From Bacteroidaceae bacterium (lineage in GTDB: Bacteria > Bacteroidota > Bacteroidia > Bacteroidales > Bacteroidaceae), in NCBI GenBank assembly GCA_024401185.1, contig JAKSLO010000014.1, positions 1 through 35,603 on the forward strand: a DNA stretch of 35,603 nucleotides. Reading direction: 5' to 3'. Made by a program: the position numbers and the translations under genes. Every line of letters begins with the position of its first letter. Within the stretch, counting starts at the first letter, position 1. Under the pieces are notes generated by a model, which saw only the letters and a list, made by a program, of their open reading frames with translations, made no database searches and was not told where the DNA came from. Positions 29,157 through 35,603 of this stretch are shown here, piece after piece.

Positions 29157-31972
29157 TGAATATGAAAAAAATACAAAATACAATCAGAGAACGAATCCTG
29201 TTGCTCGATGGAGCCATGGGAACCATGATACAGACGTACAACCTGCGCGAGGAAGATTTTCGTGGTGAGCACATCCCAGAGGGGTGCTCGCTCTCTGCTG
29301 CTATGCAGTCGGTGCTGTGCGACATTCCCGGTCAGCTGATGGGCAACAACGACTTGTTGGTGCTTACCCGTCCCGATGTGATCAGCGACATCCATCGCCG
29401 TTACCTTGAGGCAGGTGCCGATCTCATCACCACCAATACCTTCAGCAGCCAGCGCATCTCGATGGCCGACTACCATCTGGAGGACTATGTGGTGGAGTTG
29501 AACCGTGAGGCAGCACGTCTGGCACGTCAGGCAGCTGACGAGTTCACCAAGCAGAATCCGCAGAAACCTCGTTTCGTCATTGGTTCGTGTGGTCCTACCA
29601 ACAAGACCACCTCGATGAGTCCTGATGTCAACAATCCCGCCCTTCGCTCGCTTACCTACGATGAGCTTTGCGATGCCTATCAGGAACAGATCAAGGCGCT
29701 TGTAGAGGGTGGGGTGGATGCCATCATGCTTGAGACGTGCTTCGACACGCTGAATGTGAAGGCGGGCATCCGTGCCTTTGAGATGGTGCAGGAGCAGACG
29801 GGCATCGAGGTGCCTCTGATGATCAGCGTAACCGTGAGCGACAAGGCAGGACGTACCCTCTCCGGACAGACACTCGAAGCCTTTCTGGCGAGTGTGCAGC
29901 ATGCTCCCATCTTTTCGGTGGGTTTGAACTGCTCGTTTGGTGCCAAGGACATGTTGCCCTGCCTGCGCACCCTTGCCACGAAGGCTCCCTGCTACATCAC
30001 GGCTCATCCCAATGCAGGATTGCCCAACACTATGGGCGGATACGACCAGACACCCGAGATGATGCGTCATGAGATGCGCGTGTTCATTGAGGAGAAGCTT
30101 GTCAACGTCATTGGTGGTTGCTGCGGTACTACCCCCGAACACATCCGTGCCATGGCCGAACTCATAGAGGAGAGCGACTCTTCTTCCCTTCATCAACCCG
30201 TCACCCTGGAAGAGCTGAACCACAGCGTCTATCTGAGTGGTTTGGAACCCCTTGTGGTCAAGGCTAACGACAACGAAGCCACCTTCGTCAACGTGGGTGA
30301 GCGATGCAACGTGGCAGGTAGCAAGAAGTTTCTGCGTCTCATTGGAGAAGGTAGTTACGATGAGGCTCTCAGCATTGCCCGTAAGCAGGTAGAGGACGGT
30401 GCGCTTGTCATTGATGTCAACATGGACGATGGCTTGCTCGATGCCGAGAAGGAGATGGTCAACTTCCTTAACCTTGTCAGCAGCGATCCCGACATCTGCC
30501 GTGTGCCCGTCATGATTGACTCTTCCAAGTGGAGCGTCATTCGTGCCGGTTTGAAGTGCTTGCAAGGCAAGGGCATTGTCAACAGCATCTCCCTGAAGGA
30601 GGGTGAGGACATCTTCCTGCAACATGCACGCGAGGTGCGACAGTATGGTGCTGCCGTGGTGGTGATGGCATTCGACGAGGAAGGACAAGCCACTACCTAC
30701 GAGCGACGCATACAGGTGTGTGCGCGTGCCTACCGCTTGTTGGTCGATAAGGTGGGCATGAATCCCATCGACATCATCTTCGACCCCAACGTCTTGGCTG
30801 TGGCTACGGGCATGCCTGAGCATGATGCCTATGCATACGACTTTATTCGCACCGTAGGGTGGATTAAGCAGAACCTGCCCGGAGCACATGTGAGCGGTGG
30901 TGTCAGCAACCTCTCGTTCTCGTTCCGTGGCAATAACTATATTCGTGAAGCCATGCATGCCGTGTTCCTGTATCATGGTCGTCAGTTGGGTATGGACTTC
31001 GGTATCGTGAATCCTGCCTCAAAGGTGATGTATGCCGATATTCCCGACGATCAGCTCAAGGTAATCGAGGAGGTTATGCTCCGTCCCTCTGCCGAGGCAT
31101 CGGAACGTCTTATCGAACTGGCCGGCATTTTGCTGGAGCAGCAGAATGCCTTGAAGGAAGGTAAGGCGGTTGCCAAGGATGACACAGCGCAACTGCCACT
31201 CGAAGAGCAGATTATCAATAAGTTGCAAAAAGGTATTTCTGATGGTATGGATGCCTTGATGGAACAGGCCTTGCAGAAATACCCTCGTGCCGTTGATATC
31301 ATTGAAGGTCCCTTGATGGCAGGTATGAATCGTGTGGGTCAGCTCTTTGGAGAGGGTAAGATGTTCCTTCCTCAGGTGGTCAAGACGGCTCGCACCATGA
31401 AGCGTGCCGTGTCGGTATTGCAGCCCTACATCGAGGCACAGAAGACAGAGGGTAGCGCTTCGGTGGGTAAGGTGCTGGTGGCTACCGTCAAGGGCGACGT
31501 GCACGACATTGGTAAGAACATCGTATCGGTGGTCATGGCTTGCAACGGATATGAGATTATCGACATGGGTGTGATGGTTCCTGCCGAGGACATCGTAAAG
31601 AAGGCATTGGAGGAGAAACCCGACATAATCGGTCTTAGTGGCCTTATCACTCCCAGTCTTGAGGAGATGGCACGTGTGGTGACTGAGTTGCGCAAGGCAG
31701 GGCTTTCCATCCCCGTCATGATTGGTGGAGCCACCACCAGTCCTCTGCATACGGCCTTGAAGATTGCTCCTTCCTATGATGGTCCTGTCATCTGGGTGAA
31801 GGATGCCTCTCAGAATGCTCCCTTGGCAAACAAGTTCCTAAGTCCCGAAACGGCTAAAGATGCAAAGTTTGAACTGGAAGCAGAGCAGCAGAAATTGCGC
31901 GAAGGAGCTTCTGAACCCAAGGAACTGCTCTCCATCGAGGAGGCACGAAAGCGTAAGTTAGACCTCTTTTAG
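29156..31972 (+). CDS. metH: Cobalamin-dependent methionine synthase, short form
   Basis: MetH transfers the methyl group of 5-methyl-THF to homocysteine via cobalamin. The product is 938 aa (or from the Met at 29162). Domains: homocysteine-binding barrel (1-330) with zinc ligands C259 (GLNCSFG) and C322/C323 (GGCCGTTP); pterin-binding barrel (about 345-640; [16 protein letters not shown]); cobalamin cap and Rossmann domains (about 675-900) with the B12 ligand H783 in DVHDIG. It ends directly after the linker [15 protein letters not shown] and lacks the C-terminal reactivation (AdoMet-binding) domain of the about 1200-aa enzymes, as is usual in Bacteroidales. It starts on the last base of the DUF6057 stop. 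No cobalamin riboswitch is visible upstream. Confidence 0.97.
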   Translation: MNMKKIQNTIRERILLLDGAMGTMIQTYNLREEDFRGEHIPEGCSLSAAMQSVLCDIPGQLMGNNDLLVLTRPDVISDIHRRYLEAGADLITTNTFSSQRISMADYHLEDYVVELNREAARLARQAADEFTKQNPQKPRFVIGSCGPTNKTTSMSPDVNNPALRSLTYDELCDAYQEQIKALVEGGVDAIMLETCFDTLNVKAGIRAFEMVQEQTGIEVPLMISVTVSDKAGRTLSGQTLEAFLASVQHAPIFSVGLNCSFGAKDMLPCLRTLATKAPCYITAHPNAGLPNTMGGYDQTPEMMRHEMRVFIEEKLVNVIGGCCGTTPEHIRAMAELIEESDSSSLHQPVTLEELNHSVYLSGLEPLVVKANDNEATFVNVGERCNVAGSKKFLRLIGEGSYDEALSIARKQVEDGALVIDVNMDDGLLDAEKEMVNFLNLVSSDPDICRVPVMIDSSKWSVIRAGLKCLQGKGIVNSISLKEGEDIFLQHAREVRQYGAAVVVMAFDEEGQATTYERRIQVCARAYRLLVDKVGMNPIDIIFDPNVLAVATGMPEHDAYAYDFIRTVGWIKQNLPGAHVSGGVSNLSFSFRGNNYIREAMHAVFLYHGRQLGMDFGIVNPASKVMYADIPDDQLKVIEEVMLRPSAEASERLIELAGILLEQQNALKEGKAVAKDDTAQLPLEEQIINKLQKGISDGMDALMEQALQKYPRAVDIIEGPLMAGMNRVGQLFGEGKMFLPQVVKTARTMKRAVSVLQPYIEAQKTEGSASVGKVLVATVKGDVHDIGKNIVSVVMACNGYEIIDMGVMVPAEDIVKKALEEKPDIIGLSGLITPSLEEMARVVTELRKAGLSIPVMIGGATTSPLHTALKIAPSYDGPVIWVKDASQNAPLANKFLSPETAKDAKFELEAEQQKLREGASEPKELLSIEEARKRKLDLF

Positions 31973-31993
31973 ACGCTTATTTTACTACTTTGT

Positions 31994-32515
31994 ATGAAGA
32001 AACAGTTAAGAAACGAAATCCGTTCGCGTAAGAAGTTCGCGTCTGCTGACGATTTGCATCGTCAGTCACAGGCTGTGTGCGAGCGTATCCTGCAGCACCC
32101 TAAATGGCAGGAGGCTGATACCGTATTGCTATACCATGCCTTACCCGATGAATTGGATACTTCATTGCTTCTTCAGCAAAAGGGGAAGCGCATATTGCTC
32201 CCTGTTGTGGTAGGAGATGATCTGGAACTTCGCTTGTTTACAGGTGAGCTTCACGAGGGTTCTTATGGCATTATGGAACCTGGTGGTGTGAAAGCCGAAC
32301 TGGGTTCTTCATCCCTGCTCTGCATCGTGCCCGGTATGGCATTCGACCGCCAGGGGCATCGTCTGGGTAGGGGCAAAGGCTATTACGACCGTCTTTTTGC
32401 AAAACTGTCGGATAAGTCATTATACAAGATGGGTGTATGCTTCGACTTTCAGCTCCTTGATGCCGTTCCCAGTGAACCACACGACATTGTGATGGACGAG
32501 GTGATGGTGGGTTAG
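31994..32515 (+). CDS. 5-formyltetrahydrofolate cyclo-ligase
   Basis: The enzyme uses ATP to convert 5-formyl-THF to 5,10-methenyl-THF, returning stored folate to the one-carbon pool. The product is 173 aa, the normal length. Family blocks are KKQLRNEIRSRKK at the N-terminus, VLLYHALPDELDT and the ATP-binding MAFDRQGHRLGRGKGYYDR. It follows metH by 21 nt, so the pair links folate recycling with methyl-folate use. Confidence 0.96.
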   Translation: MKKQLRNEIRSRKKFASADDLHRQSQAVCERILQHPKWQEADTVLLYHALPDELDTSLLLQQKGKRILLPVVVGDDLELRLFTGELHEGSYGIMEPGGVKAELGSSSLLCIVPGMAFDRQGHRLGRGKGYYDRLFAKLSDKSLYKMGVCFDFQLLDAVPSEPHDIVMDEVMVG

Positions 32516-32516
32516 C

Positions 32517-32672
32517 TTATCTTCTGCTCAAGAGATAGCAACCGTAAAGCAAAGCTACTACAAAGATGGTGCAGATGAGGAATAGCATGTAGGTGGCTTT
32601 TCTTCCTCTTTCGCGACGGAACTGTCCCAAAGCAGGACCGTAGATTTTGTATGGGTCTTTTTTCTTTGCCAT
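32517..32672 (-). CDS. 51-aa single-span membrane protein
   Basis: The short frame codes for MAKKKDPYKIYGPALGQFRR, a basic stretch ERGRKATYM and then a hydrophobic helix (LFLICTIFVVALLYGCYLL, about residues 30-48) ending SRR. The positive-inside pattern suggests an N-in orientation. A -7 element (TACATTTG, 32758-32751) lies about 80 nt upstream. It is convergent with the cyclo-ligase gene, one base apart. Function unknown. Confidence 0.7.
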   Translation of the reverse strand: MAKKKDPYKIYGPALGQFRRERGRKATYMLFLICTIFVVALLYGCYLLSRR

Positions 32673-32750
32673 AGTGATAAGTATTTAAGATTATCTTTGT
32701 TATGACTAAACAAATGACTCCGAGTAATCAGATTCATATTGTATGTTTTG

Positions 32751-32758
32751 CAAATGTA
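32751..32758 (-). promoter_or_regulatory. Likely -7 element for the 51-aa membrane protein
   Basis: TACATTTG on the minus strand; no clear TTG at the usual distance. Confidence 0.4.
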
Positions 32759-32852
32759 CAATTTTCTTTTTATTCCTACTAATTATTGACTACAAAATCA
32801 ACCGATGTTAGTGTTTTTATGCTAAATCAGGTGTAATTTGCTATTTGTCAGC

Positions 32853-32889
32853 AAAGGCTGCAAGTAATGACACTCTACTTGCAGCCTTT
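32853..32889. terminator. Strong hairpin, probable terminator of the sulfatase operon
   Basis: AAAGGCTGCAAGTA (32853-32866) and TACTTGCAGCCTTT (32876-32889) form a perfect 14-bp stem with a 9-nt loop. Only three T close the stem on either strand, so termination is likely but the U tract is short. Confidence 0.65.
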
Positions 32890-32939
32890 CTGTATGCGCG
32901 GTTATGCTGTAATGGCATGCCGTGCACGATATCGTATTG

Positions 32940-35057
32940 CTAAGGTTCAATCACGCCGAAGTTGCCAGGCAGGTCGAGAGATTTGGGCATGAGGCTGATA
33001 ACCGCATCGCGATTGCCGGTGATGTTCAATGCTGAATAGTTGCCCGAGAAGAAACTAACCAGGCTTGCCTTGTCGCCTGTGGCTGTGGCATCGGCATCAG
33101 CACGCGTTTCGTTCTTGTAGGTCAGCATCACGCCACTCTTACGCACCACACAAGCCTTCTCGTTGCCAATGATGAAGTTTACCACTACATCGCTGTTCTG
33201 TAGTTCGTTGCTGTTGTTGATGATGGCAGTAAACTCGAAGAGCATGTCGATGGTTCCCACGGCAAGCAAGGGCACGAACTTGGTGGCAGAGAACGTCTGA
33301 GGCGCGGGTGTTCCGGCACGCAGTTCCATGGCACCCATGAGGTAGGCATTTCGCCATGTACCACTCTCGCTCTGGTATGCCAGCTGCTCCAGGGCATCGG
33401 CACACAGACGACGTGCCTCCATGTTAGAGGGATCAGCGTAGATGAGTTCCTTGGTAACCTGAGCCACCCATTGGTAGTCGCCCTTGGCAAAGTCGGTTCT
33501 TGCCAGGTTGAGCACACGCTGGGCATCGCCCATGTATTCCACTACCTTCTTGGCTGTCTCCACGGGAGGCAGAAGGTTCAGGTTCACGGGGTTGGCATCA
33601 TACCATCCCATGTATTTCTGGTAAACCGCCTTGATGTTGTGCGACAGGGTGCCGTAGTACTGACGGGTGTACCATACCTTGTCGAGCTTTTCGGGCAACT
33701 GCAACATGTTGGAAATCTCGGTTGAGGTATAGCCTCTGTTTACGTAGTGCAGCGTCTGGTCGTGGATGAACTTGTAGATAGAGGCGGTGTTCTCCAGGTA
33801 CTCATTGACCACCGTGTTACCCCAATGAGGCCAGTTGTGGCTTTGGAAGACTACCTGAGCATCCTTGCCGAACTTCTGCTTGGCCTCGAGGATGTAGTTG
33901 CACCAGCCTTCTGCATCGCGCACCTCAGCACCACGAAGCGTATAGAGGTTGTGGAGTGTACCGGTACAGTTCTCGGCCATCCAGAGTGCATTGTAGTCGT
34001 TGAAGTAGGCATTCATCTCGGCAGGAGCCTCGGTGCCAGGGGTAATCTGGAAGGTTACCTTGAGTCCGTCAATCATGTAGTCGCCCGTTTGCGCTACCTG
34101 GAAGGTAGGTGCAGCAAGGCCGGCAACGTCGTTGACCGACTGTCCCATGCCGATACCCATGGCCATGCGGCCGGTCACGCCTTTGGGAAGGTATGCACCA
34201 TACTGATAGTTGGCACGGCGCTTCATGGCAGGACCTGCATACACGTTCTCCGAAATGACGTGCTTCATGAAGCCCTGAGGAACGATGACCGCTGTCTTTC
34301 CGTTCTTTACCTGCTCCTCCAGGTCAAGGCCAGCTTCTGCCACCTTGCAGTCCTTTAGCACCTCTGTGATGCCACCATAGTGGTCAATGTGTGAGTGGCT
34401 GATGATGACGGCAGCAATGTCGATGGAAGAGCTGTGCAGATGCTCGTTCTTGAAGAGGTCCATGGCAGCCTTGGCTGTGAAGTTACCCATCAGTACGTCG
34501 AAGACAATCCATCGGTTGTTGGGTGTCTTGATAAATGTCATGTTGGCCATATCATAGCCGCGAACCTGGTAGATCTTGTCGGGTACAACCTCAAACAAGC
34601 CCGAGCGCACGTTGCAGAGTGAGTTCTGCCACAAGCTGGGGTTTACGGTAGCAGGAGCTGCTCCCTCGTCGTAGAGGAACTTGAAGTCGGCCATGTTCCA
34701 CACCTCCTCGCCCTGGGCGTTGCGTATGATGAGGTCGGGTGTTGACTTGATGCAGCCACGCTTGGCATTCTCCAGCTCGCTCAGGTCCTGAAAGTTCAGG
34801 CGGCTCATCCAGGCATCGTTCAGTTCCTTTGTCTTCGTGGTGGCAGCTTTGTTGGCCAATGGCTTCTCGGGATCAAACTGATCCTCCTGCTCCGTGTCTG
34901 CGGGAGTGCCTTCCTTGAAGAATACAAGGCTGTCCATGTCGCTGGCAAGCACCGTCTGCCTGGCCTTACCGTCCTTGTAGATGTGATAACCCTGTGCGTG
35001 GGCATTCTCTGCCGATACGCAGAGAGCAAGTATTGAGCTAATTACATATTTTTTCAT
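32940..35057 (-). CDS. Secreted alkyl-sulfatase-like metallo-beta-lactamase-fold hydrolase
   Basis: The product is 705 aa with a signal peptide (cut near AHAQ, residue 22). After a short module (YHIYKDGKARQTVLASDMDS, then LVFF) common at the start of Bacteroidales surface proteins, it follows the SdsA1/type III alkyl sulfatase plan: metal-binding HSHIDH (221-226), PGTEAPAEMNAY (340-351), WMAENCTGTLHNLYTLRG (E362), SHNWPHWGN (from 406), the dimerisation helix region (IHDQTLHYVNRGYTSTEI) and GWYDANPVNLNLLPP. The last about 130 residues resemble the SCP2-like lipid-binding domain. Such enzymes cleave alkyl sulfates with C-O bond inversion; the true substrate in this bacterium is unknown. Its start overlaps the stop of the preceding gene (ATGA). 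Confidence 0.9.
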   Translation of the reverse strand: MKKYVISSILALCVSAENAHAQGYHIYKDGKARQTVLASDMDSLVFFKEGTPADTEQEDQFDPEKPLANKAATTKTKELNDAWMSRLNFQDLSELENAKRGCIKSTPDLIIRNAQGEEVWNMADFKFLYDEGAAPATVNPSLWQNSLCNVRSGLFEVVPDKIYQVRGYDMANMTFIKTPNNRWIVFDVLMGNFTAKAAMDLFKNEHLHSSSIDIAAVIISHSHIDHYGGITEVLKDCKVAEAGLDLEEQVKNGKTAVIVPQGFMKHVISENVYAGPAMKRRANYQYGAYLPKGVTGRMAMGIGMGQSVNDVAGLAAPTFQVAQTGDYMIDGLKVTFQITPGTEAPAEMNAYFNDYNALWMAENCTGTLHNLYTLRGAEVRDAEGWCNYILEAKQKFGKDAQVVFQSHNWPHWGNTVVNEYLENTASIYKFIHDQTLHYVNRGYTSTEISNMLQLPEKLDKVWYTRQYYGTLSHNIKAVYQKYMGWYDANPVNLNLLPPVETAKKVVEYMGDAQRVLNLARTDFAKGDYQWVAQVTKELIYADPSNMEARRLCADALEQLAYQSESGTWRNAYLMGAMELRAGTPAPQTFSATKFVPLLAVGTIDMLFEFTAIINNSNELQNSDVVVNFIIGNEKACVVRKSGVMLTYKNETRADADATATGDKASLVSFFSGNYSALNITGNRDAVISLMPKSLDLPGNFGVIEP

Positions 35058-35509
35058 TTCTTTGTTATTTTAAATACGTTTTTATCAGTTTTTACAACAT
35101 ACACACCCTTGCGCAACTGGCCGATGGCTATGCTGACTACACCGTCGGAGCTTGCCTTGGCACTTGCCAGAGTCTTTCCGTCGGGGGTAAAGAGCACCAT
35201 ACTCTCGCATCCGCTGGCAGAAATCTTCTCGTTTGAGATGGTGAACGCGCTGTCGAATGGCTTGTCCACCGTGGTGGAAAGTTCGGCTTCCTCGATGGTC
35301 ATCTTGAGATAGTCATCCAGCGGATACAGCACCTCAAGTTCGCCGCAGATGAGCTTCACGTCATTGTCCGTAAACGATACCACAGGCTTCTGTGCCAGGT
35401 CGAATGCTGTCTGTCCCTTCGTCTCGTAGATGACGACGCACAGCTTCCTTTCCGCATAGGAGGACATGCTCATCATTAAGGCTAATAGTATAAAAATAAT
35501 TCTTTTCAT
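35054..35509 (-). CDS. Small secreted protein with a sorting-domain-like C-terminus
   Basis: The product is 151 aa with a signal peptide (MKRIIFILLALMMSMSSYA). Residues about 30-75 (KPVVSFTDNDVKLI, then LEVLYPLDDYLKMTI) form a beta-rich module often found at the C-terminal part of Bacteroidales surface proteins. The final 60 residues (VLFTPDGKTLASAKA, then GQLRKGVYVVKTDKNVFKIT) resemble a Por-type/T9SS C-terminal sorting domain. It is coupled to the sulfatase-like gene by an ATGA overlap, so the two are made together. The role is unknown; a partner or anchoring function for the hydrolase is a guess. Confidence 0.75.
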   Translation of the reverse strand: MKRIIFILLALMMSMSSYAERKLCVVIYETKGQTAFDLAQKPVVSFTDNDVKLICGELEVLYPLDDYLKMTIEEAELSTTVDKPFDSAFTISNEKISASGCESMVLFTPDGKTLASAKASSDGVVSIAIGQLRKGVYVVKTDKNVFKITKK

Positions 35510-35556
35510 TTATGTATATTGGTTTGATTATGATTAACTAAACTTTCTCACCTTAT

Positions 35557-35597
35557 GGAAGTTATTAGGAAGTTAATGAAGTTAAAGAAGTTAAAGG
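35557..35597. repeat. Imperfect GAAGTTAA tandem repeat
   Basis: Four units of GAAGTTA(A/T)n (GGAAGTTATTAGGAAGTTAA, then TGAAGTTAAAGAAGTTAAAG) upstream of the coupled pair. The pattern is like the simple repeats flanking the four-helix-bundle gene. Confidence 0.75.
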
Positions 35598-35603
35598 ACG
35601 AAA

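Noticed and set aside
29000..29160. Cobalamin riboswitch before metH
   Set aside because: The upstream DNA is coding for the DUF6057-like protein and metH overlaps its stop; no B12-box-like sequence is seen.
29099..30976. Long open frame on the minus strand opposite metH (625 codons)
   Set aside because: It is an antisense shadow of metH, His/Val-rich with no recognisable domain.
32558..32761. 67-aa minus-strand frame near 32.6 kb
   Set aside because: It overlaps the better-supported 51-aa membrane protein in another frame and crosses that gene's promoter.

Overview
The window looks like chromosome from a Prevotella/Segatella-type member of the Bacteroidales. Most promoters I can find follow the Bacteroidetes pattern (TTG, 19-20 nt, TAnnTTTG), Shine-Dalgarno sequences are weak, and the gene families are typical of the group: BspA-like leucine-rich surface protein, class III fructose-bisphosphatase, NspC, GGGtGRT protein, DUF6057 and short MetH. 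The genus is an inference; no rRNA gene is present to confirm it.

Region 1 (1-11298) is mobile DNA. A complete IS66-family element (about 424-3508; tnpA, tnpB, tnpC; 23-bp terminal inverted repeats; 8-bp target duplication AAGAAATC) sits in a structured non-coding stretch just upstream of a phage tail pair, a 1381-aa tape measure protein and a 632-aa tail protein. A terminator and a convergent tyrosine recombinase follow. The recombinase gene lies next to the 3' end of tRNA-Arg(UCU), and the DNA between them carries clusters of GTGCTACC/GGTAGCAC repeats. This fits the right end of a tRNA-integrated prophage whose left part is outside the window.

Region 2 (11299-12886), between tRNA-Arg and tRNA-Trp(CCA), holds the most striking signal: three paralogous promoter-RNA-terminator cassettes on the minus strand. 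Each has a TTG-N19-TAnnTTTG promoter, a small transcript of about 70-120 nt and an intrinsic terminator. Each also has an FNR/CRP-type palindrome (TTGAT-N4-ATCAA, one copy with one mismatch) at exactly the same distance upstream of the promoter. A fourth, diverged small RNA and the 3' remnant of a HigA-type antitoxin gene lie among them.

Region 3 (12887-21682) carries dispersed CCCCTAACCCC repeats around two small unknown genes, a BspA-like surface protein with a long structured leader containing a C9 tract, nspC (polyamine synthesis) divergent from fbp (gluconeogenesis), and a pair encoding a secreted thioredoxin-like protein and a CE2-like esterase.

Region 4 (21683-25446) has a MntA-HepT toxin-antitoxin pair and a conserved but poorly understood operon (NifU-like scaffold plus GGGtGRT protein). 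A four-helix-bundle (S23/IVP) gene flanked by simple repeats has split that operon.

Region 5 (25447-32515) is a co-directional run: a DUF4375/DMP19-like protein, smpB, a lipoprotein with a CXXCH motif and a propeller, a DUF6057-like membrane protein, metH without its reactivation domain, and 5-formyl-THF cyclo-ligase. The last two form a folate one-carbon pair. A 51-aa membrane protein gene is convergent with it.

Region 6 (32940-35509) is a translationally coupled pair: a small secreted protein and a secreted alkyl-sulfatase-like metallo-hydrolase.
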